From an uncultured Paraglaciecola sp. (GTDB lineage Bacteria > Pseudomonadota > Gammaproteobacteria > Enterobacterales > Alteromonadaceae), in contig NZ_CAKZKO010000138.1 of the NCBI RefSeq assembly GCF_937123705.1, positions 213,463-277,462 of the forward strand: a DNA stretch of 64,000 nucleotides, in the 5' to 3' direction. Both the position numbers and the translations under genes were made by a program. Every line of letters starts with the position of its first letter. The stretch's first letter is position 1. The notes beneath the pieces are model-generated. The model was not told the origin of the DNA. It saw only the letters and a program-made list of their open reading frames with translations, and did no database searches. This document shows positions 59,336 through 64,000 of this stretch, piece by piece.

Positions 59336-60025
59336 TTACAGGCTAGCTTGGTCTAAAGAAACACCTGCACCCATTGTGGTGCTAAGGCTAATTTTCTTAA
59401 TGAAAGTGCCTTTAGCTGAAGAAGGCTTAGCTTTGTTAAGCGCTTCTAGCAATGCTGCTAAGTTTTCTTGAATTTGGTTAGCTTCAAAAGCGATTTTACC
59501 AATGCTTGCATGGATAATACCGTTCTTGTCGTTACGATAACGAACCTGACCCGCTTTAGCATTTTTAACTGCTGTTGCTACGTCTGGCGTTACTGTACCG
59601 GTTTTAGGGTTAGGCATAAGACCACGTGGCCCTAAGATTTGACCTAATTGACCTACAACACGCATTGCATCTGGAGAAGCAACCACTACGTCGAAGTTCA
59701 TTTCGCCTTTTTTCACTTGCTCGGCTAAGTCGTCCATACCTACAACATCAGCACCGGCTTCTTTCGCTGCTTCAGCGTTAGCGCCTTGCGTAAATACTGC
59801 TACGCGAACGTCTTTACCTGTACCATTTGGCAATACAGTTGCGCCACGTACGTTTTGATCAGATTTACGTGCATCGATACCAAGATTAACAGCAACGTCA
59901 ACACTTTCCGAGAACTTAGCAGTAGCTAATTCCTTTAATAAAGCTACGGCTTCGTTAATTTCATATTCTTTAGTTGCGTCTACTTTTTCTTTCACTAAGC
60001 GAGCGCGTTTTGATAATTTAGCCAT
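59336..60025 (-). CDS. rplA: 50S ribosomal protein L1
   Basis: 229 residues. [60 protein letters not shown] and [14 protein letters not shown] are typical. L1 forms the stalk that moves E-site tRNA and represses the rplKA operon. Three bases after rplK, so translated by coupling. Confidence 0.97.
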   Translation of the reverse strand: MAKLSKRARLVKEKVDATKEYEINEAVALLKELATAKFSESVDVAVNLGIDARKSDQNVRGATVLPNGTGKDVRVAVFTQGANAEAAKEAGADVVGMDDLAEQVKKGEMNFDVVVASPDAMRVVGQLGQILGPRGLMPNPKTGTVTPDVATAVKNAKAGQVRYRNDKNGIIHASIGKIAFEANQIQENLAALLEALNKAKPSSAKGTFIKKISLSTTMGAGVSLDQASL

Positions 60026-60028
60026 CTC

Positions 60029-60457
60029 TTATCCCTCTACCACTAAGCCCATGCTGCGGGCAGAGCCAGCAATGGTGTTTACTGCTGCGTCTAAGCTTGC
60101 TGCAGTCAAATCAGGTTCTTTAGTTTTAGCAATTTCTTCTAATTGCTCGCGCGTCACTTTACCCACTTTTTCAGTGTTTGGACGGCCAGAACCACTCTTT
60201 ACGCCAGCCGCTTTCTTAAGTAAGAAAGAAGCAGGAGGAGTTTTGGTTAAGAAAGTAAAAGAACGATCTTCGTATACAGTAATTTCTACTGGTACTGGAG
60301 CGCCTTTTTCTAGAGATTCTGTTTTGGCGTTAAACGCTTTACAGAATTCCATGATATTAACACCATGTTGACCTAGTGCAGGACCAACTGGAGGACTAGG
60401 GTTTGCAGCACCTGCCGCAACCTGAAGCTTAATTAAGCCAGTGACTTTTTTTGCCAT
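60029..60457 (-). CDS. rplK: 50S ribosomal protein L11
   Basis: 142 residues, N-terminal [20 protein letters not shown] (thiostrepton-binding and RelA-linked domain) and the C-terminal rRNA-binding domain with [19 protein letters not shown]. Promoter with TATAAT at 60547-60552. First gene of rplKAJL-rpoBC. Confidence 0.97.
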   Translation of the reverse strand: MAKKVTGLIKLQVAAGAANPSPPVGPALGQHGVNIMEFCKAFNAKTESLEKGAPVPVEITVYEDRSFTFLTKTPPASFLLKKAAGVKSGSGRPNTEKVGKVTREQLEEIAKTKEPDLTAASLDAAVNTIAGSARSMGLVVEG

Positions 60458-60546
60458 GATAATGCTCTCTAATTTGGGTATAACGCCTTGTAAACATTGA
60501 GAATGCTTACTTCATCGGCTTCCCGTTCTAATAAAATCGGTGGCAA

Positions 60547-60575
60547 ATTATAGAGGAACTATTGATTAGGCGCAA
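60547..60575 (-). promoter_or_regulatory. rplKAJL-rpoBC promoter
   Basis: TTGCGC (60575-60570), 17-bp spacer, TATAAT (60552-60547) on the minus strand. The -35 matches that of the S10 promoter exactly, suggesting a common growth-rate control. Leader about 80 nt. Confidence 0.82.
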
Positions 60576-60626
60576 GTCTTAATGTTGACAAAATTGGATT
60601 TTATGCTTGTTTAAATAGCTAATATC

Positions 60627-60650
60627 AAAAAGGGTGCCGAAGCACCCTTT
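60627..60650 (-). terminator. secE-nusG terminator
   Basis: AAGGGTGC-TTCG-GCACCCTT hairpin with UUCG loop, followed on the minus strand by Ts. It separates nusG from the rplKA promoter. Confidence 0.88.
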
Positions 60651-60671
60651 TCATTGCGAATCTGAAAGTTT

Positions 60672-61208
60672 CTAGCCTTTTTCTACTTGACCAAACTCTA
60701 GTTCTACAGGAGTTGAGCGGCCAAAAATAAGTACTGATACTTTTAAGCGGCTTTTTTCGTAATCGACTTCTTCGACCACACCGTTGAAATCGGCAAAAGG
60801 ACCATCGGTAACTCGTACCACTTCGCCCGGTTCGAACAAAGTTTTTGGTTTAGGTTTATCTACGCCTTCTTCAAGTCGATTTAAGATAGCGTTAGCTTCT
60901 TTAGTGGTAATAGGCGCCGGGCGATCAGAAGTGCCACCAATAAAGCCAAGTACCCGAGGCACGCTTTTCACTAAATGCCATGAATCTTCATTCATATCCA
61001 TTTGCACTAACACATAGCCGGGGAAAAACTTACGCTCGCTCTTTCTTTGTTGTCCAGCACGCATTTCTACCACTTCTTCGGTTGGAACCAAAATTTCACC
61101 GAAAGAGTCTTCCATTTCGTGCATTTTAATATGTTCTAACAAGGTTTTTTGAACGCGACCTTCATAACCAGAGAATGCTTGCACTACGTACCATTTTTTA
61201 TCAGACAT
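60672..61208 (-). CDS. nusG: Transcription termination/antitermination protein NusG
   Basis: 178 residues. NGN domain with [20 protein letters not shown], the [15 protein letters not shown] block, and the C-terminal KOW domain with [19 protein letters not shown]. It couples polymerase to the ribosome (through S10) or Rho. Three bases after secE. Confidence 0.97.
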   Translation of the reverse strand: MSDKKWYVVQAFSGYEGRVQKTLLEHIKMHEMEDSFGEILVPTEEVVEMRAGQQRKSERKFFPGYVLVQMDMNEDSWHLVKSVPRVLGFIGGTSDRPAPITTKEANAILNRLEEGVDKPKPKTLFEPGEVVRVTDGPFADFNGVVEEVDYEKSRLKVSVLIFGRSTPVELEFGQVEKG

Positions 61209-61211
61209 TAA

Positions 61212-61589
61212 TTAAATCCCCAATCCAGTTATAAAAGAAACTATCTCTACGATAATGCCGTCTAATCCCCACAATATAAGTGCCATTACAATAGTGGCAG
61301 CTAATACGATCATGGTAGTTGTAGTGGTTTCTTGACGAGTTGGCCACACAACTTTTCTTACTTCGGTGCGTGATTCTTTTGCAAAAGTAATAAAGGTACT
61401 GCCTTTAACTGTAGTAGAGGCAACAAACCCAGCAACACCTACAGCAGCAACGGCAATGAGTGCGATGTAAAGAACCGACAGTTCTGGATAAAAATGGTTA
61501 ACTGCCACAACGCCAGCTAACAAACCAAATATAATCAACCACTTCAACATATCTAATGGATTGGAATTGTTTTCTGTATTTTCGCTCAT
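61212..61589 (-). CDS. secE: Preprotein translocase subunit SecE
   Basis: About 125 residues from the ATG at 61589, giving MSENTENNSNPLDMLKWLII, the expected start; a frame start at 61628 would add 13 residues. Three membrane helices (LIIFGLLAGVVAV, VLYIALIAVAAVGVAGFVAS and the C-terminal MIVLAATIVMALILWGLDGI), as in E. coli SecE, with the conserved cytoplasmic ESRTEVRKVVWPTRQET between the second and third. It clamps SecY. Together with nusG downstream of tRNA-Trp. Confidence 0.95.
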   Translation of the reverse strand: MSENTENNSNPLDMLKWLIIFGLLAGVVAVNHFYPELSVLYIALIAVAAVGVAGFVASTTVKGSTFITFAKESRTEVRKVVWPTRQETTTTTMIVLAATIVMALILWGLDGIIVEIVSFITGLGI

Positions 61590-61656
61590 GTTAAACCCTA
61601 AATTACTTACTAATTGCACTGTCTCCACTATAGTGTGGGACGCATTTTGCCTAATG

Positions 61657-61769
61657 TGGCAGGGGTGGAGGGATGATCTCAGTTACATCCATGTAACTGA
61701 CCGCAAGCGGCGCTAGCGCGGTTCAAATCGTTCCAGACGATTTGTCGAACCGTGGGCGTTCTCACCCCT
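61657..61769 (-). repeat. tRNA-Trp-like ends enclosing a hairpin cluster (element B)
   Basis: On the minus strand it begins AGGGGTG (61769-61763) and ends CACCCCTGCCA (61667-61657), the tRNA-Trp acceptor stem and CCA. An 18-bp stretch (61657-61674) is identical to the 3' end of tRNA-Trp. Instead of D-, anticodon and T-arms the interior has hairpins: CGGTTC-AAATCGT-TCCAG-ACGATTT-GTC-GAACCG (61719-61752), GCGCTAGCGC, CCGC/GCGG, and a TCAGTTACAT/ATGTAACTGA palindrome with a 2-base loop (61679-61700). No anticodon is present, so it is not a working tRNA. Confidence 0.75.
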
Positions 61770-61828
61770 CTACCTTCAATACCTATTTACTTTCAGTCCA
61801 GTTATCAACTCTGGACTTTTGCCTTATT

Positions 61829-61905
61829 TGGCAGGGGTGGAGGGATTCGAACCCCCAACCATCGGTTTTGGAGACCGCTGTTCTACCAATTGGAACTACA
61901 CCCCT
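61829..61905 (-). tRNA. tRNA-Trp (CCA anticodon)
   Basis: Minus strand AGGGGTGTAGTTCCAATTGG begins a full cloverleaf with acceptor stem AGGGGTG/CACCCCT, D-arm GTTCCAATTGGTAGAAC, anticodon loop CTCCAAA (anticodon CCA), T-arm GGGGGTTCGAATCCC and encoded GCCA. Lies just upstream of secE-nusG, as in E. coli. The CCA end and 28 bp around it recur at 61646-61674. Confidence 0.95.
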
Positions 61906-62028
61906 AAAACACTGTGCATTTGTCAGATAATTACCATTTATCTAACATGCAAATTTTAGTTACACCAGCCTTGTTAAATCATCGATTTTTCGGGAAAAAT
62001 GTTGAATCACTATCAAGGAGGGAGGCGT

Positions 62029-62056
62029 ATTATACTTATTGGCAACTGGGATACAA
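62029..62056 (-). promoter_or_regulatory. tRNA-Trp promoter
   Basis: TTGTAT (62056-62051), 16-bp spacer, TATAAT (62034-62029) on the minus strand, followed by a C-rich discriminator (ACGCCTCCC). The predicted start near 62022 leaves about 115 nt before the tRNA; in that stretch ATTTTT-CCCG-AAAAAT forms a small hairpin. The rest of 61906-62181 has nothing I can name. Confidence 0.7.
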
Positions 62057-62181
62057 GAAGAAAGATCAACAAGCCATAATGTTATTCAAATAAAGCAACT
62101 GGTTTGTTGCAAAGTAAGATTGACAGCGGCGATTTTGCTGATATAAAACCACTTTATTTTTAAAGTCTCGGAGACCTTCTT

Positions 62182-62886
62182 GTGAATAAAGGCACTATCA
62201 CCAACATACTAGCCTTAGCACTTTTACTGCTAGGTTTTTTAATAGACAATCCAATAGTTAAAAGTGTTGGTTTGTTTGCGCTGTCAGGGGCGTTAACCAA
62301 TTGGATTGCGGTTCACATGTTGTTTGAGAAAGTGCCTGGTTTATATGGTTCTGGCGTGATTCCTGTGCATTTTGAGGAATTTAAGACGGGTATAAGAACG
62401 CTGGTTATGGAGCAGTTTTTTAGCGAACAAAATATTCAACGATTTATGACAGAAAGCAACAAACCTATGGATGTAGATTTCTCTCAAATCATTAAAAAAG
62501 TAGATTTATCTCCCACCTTTGATTCTTTAGTGGAAGTGATAAAAGCGTCCTCATTTGGGCAAATGCTAGGGATGTTCGGTGGCGAAGAAGCTTTAGAGCC
62601 AATGAGGCAACCTTTTGTCGACAAGATGGGCGCATCAATACAAGATATCACTCAGAATCCCCAATTTGCTGAGCTTTTGCAGCAAGAGTTAACTCAGCCA
62701 GATGTTCAGCACGATCTTCATCAAAAAATCAGCCAAATTGTAGAACAACGTCTTAACGAGCTCACCCCTAAAATGGTAAAAGACATTATCCAAAAAATGA
62801 TCAAACAACACCTTGGTTGGTTAGTAGTTTGGGGCGGCGTATTTGGCGGACTGATAGGGTTAGGCGCGGCGTGTTTTAACTTATAA
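62182..62886 (+). CDS. DUF445 family membrane protein
   Basis: 234 residues with a GTG start at 62182, preceded by GGAG. N-terminal helices (ILALALLLLGFLI, SVGLFALSGALTNWIAVHML) and a C-terminal helix (LGWLVVWGGVFGGLIGLGAA) flank a cytoplasmic or periplasmic helical region. GALTNWIAVHMLFEKVPGLY with GSGVIPVHFEEFKTG is the DUF445 signature. Function unknown. It occupies the site where tufB and tRNA genes often stand in relatives; on the opposite strand to tRNA-Trp. Confidence 0.78.
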   Translation: MNKGTITNILALALLLLGFLIDNPIVKSVGLFALSGALTNWIAVHMLFEKVPGLYGSGVIPVHFEEFKTGIRTLVMEQFFSEQNIQRFMTESNKPMDVDFSQIIKKVDLSPTFDSLVEVIKASSFGQMLGMFGGEEALEPMRQPFVDKMGASIQDITQNPQFAELLQQELTQPDVQHDLHQKISQIVEQRLNELTPKMVKDIIQKMIKQHLGWLVVWGGVFGGLIGLGAACFNL

Positions 62887-62907
62887 TACCAATAAATAAG
62901 TAACCAC

Positions 62908-63615
62908 TCAGAAAGGACAATTACTAGTTAAAGTCAAAGGTTGTTGCGTATACGGGTGCTCGAAACTAATATCCAGCGCATGCAACATTAGTCTTTTTGA
63001 CATCGCCAGAGTCTCAGGGGTGCCGTACAAGTCGCACCCTAAAATGGGATGGCCTAAAGCTTGGCTATGCAGCCGTAATTGATGGGTTCTGCCTGTTAAC
63101 GGCATGAAAATGACTTTAGTAAGATTAGGTTTTTTGAATCGTTCAATCACACTATATTGGCTTTGAGCAGGCTTACCGGTTTGCTGGCAAATTTTTAGAC
63201 GTGGGAATAACTTATCATCTTTGGCAATAGGTAAATCAATCACTCCATCATTCGACAGTAATTCTCCTGATAAAATACTGACATAGCGCTTTATCACAGT
63301 CCGCGCTTGAAATTGCTGAGTTAGTTTGGCATTTGTGGTTTTGTCTTTCGCCAATAACATTATCCCTGAGGTACCTAGGTCTAATCTATGGGTAAGCCTT
63401 ATTTCAGGGAATTGCTGCGCTAAACGATGATGAACAGAATCTTTATTCAAAGGGTTTTTGCCCGATAAACTCAATAAACCACTAGGTTTGTTGATTGCCA
63501 ATAAATATTCGTCTTCATATAAAATTTCAATTTTCTCGAGGCACCTAGGCGCAACAAAATTGTCAATAATTGCATCATTCAAAATTGTGCTAAAGCGTCC
63601 AATTCTGATAAACAA
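62908..63615 (-). CDS. rluA: RluA-family pseudouridine synthase
   Basis: 235 residues. The catalytic Asp79 is in HRLDLGTSGIMLLAKD, the RluA signature. Other blocks: INKPSGLLSLSGKNPLNKDS, QTGKPAQSQYSVIERF, PLTGRTHQLRLHSQALGHPI. These are closest to E. coli RluA, which modifies 23S U746 and tRNA U32. It overlaps the upstream LysE-type gene by 26 bases; the N-terminal ~22 residues (MFIRIGRFSTILNDAIIDN) are extra or lineage specific, but no later ATG is available. Target inferred from similarity. Confidence 0.8.
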   Translation of the reverse strand: MFIRIGRFSTILNDAIIDNFVAPRCLEKIEILYEDEYLLAINKPSGLLSLSGKNPLNKDSVHHRLAQQFPEIRLTHRLDLGTSGIMLLAKDKTTNAKLTQQFQARTVIKRYVSILSGELLSNDGVIDLPIAKDDKLFPRLKICQQTGKPAQSQYSVIERFKKPNLTKVIFMPLTGRTHQLRLHSQALGHPILGCDLYGTPETLAMSKRLMLHALDISFEHPYTQQPLTLTSNCPF

Positions 63616-64000
63616 AGGTCGCCAAACCTGTGGCTATCCAGCACATCACTACACCAATAAGAGAATCTAACACCACCCAAGTTTTACTGCTTTCGAAAAA
63701 TGGAATAAGTTTCTTTGAGGCGTAACCGAGTCCGTAAAACCAAACCAAAGACGCCAATAATGAACCCGCTAAAAACCAGCGTTTTTCGTCACTAGCTAAG
63801 GTCCCACCGATGCCACCAATGATCACTAGTGTATCTAAATACACATGAGGGTTAAGCAGTGTAATGGCCAAAGTAGTGATCACTAATTTACTAACGGATT
63901 GCTCTTTTTTTGTACCTTGCTCAACATGTAAGTGACTATCTCCTTTATAGGCTCTATAAAAAGAATTCAAACCATACCAATATAGGAAAACCGCCCCAAT
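63590..64000 (-). CDS. LysE-type amino-acid exporter (N-terminus cut by window edge)
   Basis: The last ~136 residues of a membrane transporter. The frame is open to the window end (IGAVFLYWYGLNSFYRAYKG), so the start lies beyond. Helices ITTLAITLLNPHVYLDTLVI, FLAGSLLASLVWFYGLGYA and VVLDSLIGVVMCWIATGLA match LysE/ArgO; the NPHVYLDT motif is typical of arginine/lysine exporters. Its 3' end overlaps rluA. Substrate unproven; ArgO-like is likely. Confidence 0.85.
   Translation of the reverse strand: MGAVFLYWYGLNSFYRAYKGDSHLHVEQGTKKEQSVSKLVITTLAITLLNPHVYLDTLVIIGGIGGTLASDEKRWFLAGSLLASLVWFYGLGYASKKLIPFFESSKTWVVLDSLIGVVMCWIATGLATFVYQNWTL

Noticed and set aside
61657..61769. A second working tRNA-Trp
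   Set aside because: There is no anticodon arm, D-arm or normal T-arm; only the acceptor ends match.

Overview
The window looks like chromosome of a marine gammaproteobacterium, most likely in or near the Alteromonadaceae (Alteromonas, Glaciecola or Paraglaciecola type). The evidence is the gene content: hrpB-mrcB-thpR, mdh/argR, the rplKAJL-rpoBC-rpsLG-fusA-tuf block, a second EF-G, and many exported lipoproteins, with moderately AT-rich codon use. The genus is an inference. There is no prophage, CRISPR array, rRNA operon or intact insertion sequence. About 90% is coding.

Layout. 1-9.96 kb: mrcB (truncated by the window edge) and hrpB, divergent thpR, then purU, a histidine phosphatase and a secreted M3 oligopeptidase. 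10.0-16.0 kb: a minus-strand cassette with an ECF sigma factor, a membrane anti-sigma factor and four envelope proteins (DUF4331 protein, cadherin-like lipoprotein, TPR protein, HupE/UreJ-type membrane protein). The sigma operon and the envelope operon share an almost identical promoter (10-nt -35 box, exact 12-nt spacer, same -10 core), so this looks like one self-regulated unit. 16-25.5 kb: DsbA-like oxidoreductase, small membrane proteins, an exported protein with 54-bp tandem repeats, mdh/argR, a PqiA-like protein, an S41 protease, a secreted serine hydrolase of beta-lactamase/PBP type, and a ParE-type toxin whose Phd-type antitoxin gene carries an in-frame stop.

25.6-30.8 kb: the complete S10 ribosomal operon (rpsJ to rpsQ) with promoter and leader. 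It ends in a terminator and is not followed by the spc operon. 31-44.4 kb: GspE-like ATPase, TolB-amidohydrolase fusion, cytochrome b and c-prime-like proteins, diguanylate cyclase, a stand-alone second EF-G, two peptidyl-prolyl isomerases, an aldo/keto reductase and a perfect 48-bp palindrome. 44.6-61.9 kb: the transcription/translation core on the minus strand (tRNA-Trp, secE, nusG, rplKAJL, rpoBC, rpsL, rpsG, fusA, tuf). 62-64 kb: DUF445 protein, RluA-type pseudouridine synthase and a truncated LysE-type exporter.

Two intergenic spots stand out. Downstream of tuf, the tuf 3' end and its terminator are duplicated around a run of hairpins. Between tRNA-Trp and secE, the 3' end of the tRNA is duplicated next to a related hairpin cluster, so that the spacer resembles a tRNA-Trp acceptor stem whose interior has been replaced. 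Both clusters share one bulged hairpin with the same loop and compensating stem changes. The sigma-controlled envelope cassette is the best candidate for an undescribed system; the hairpin elements are the best candidate for undescribed small repeats.
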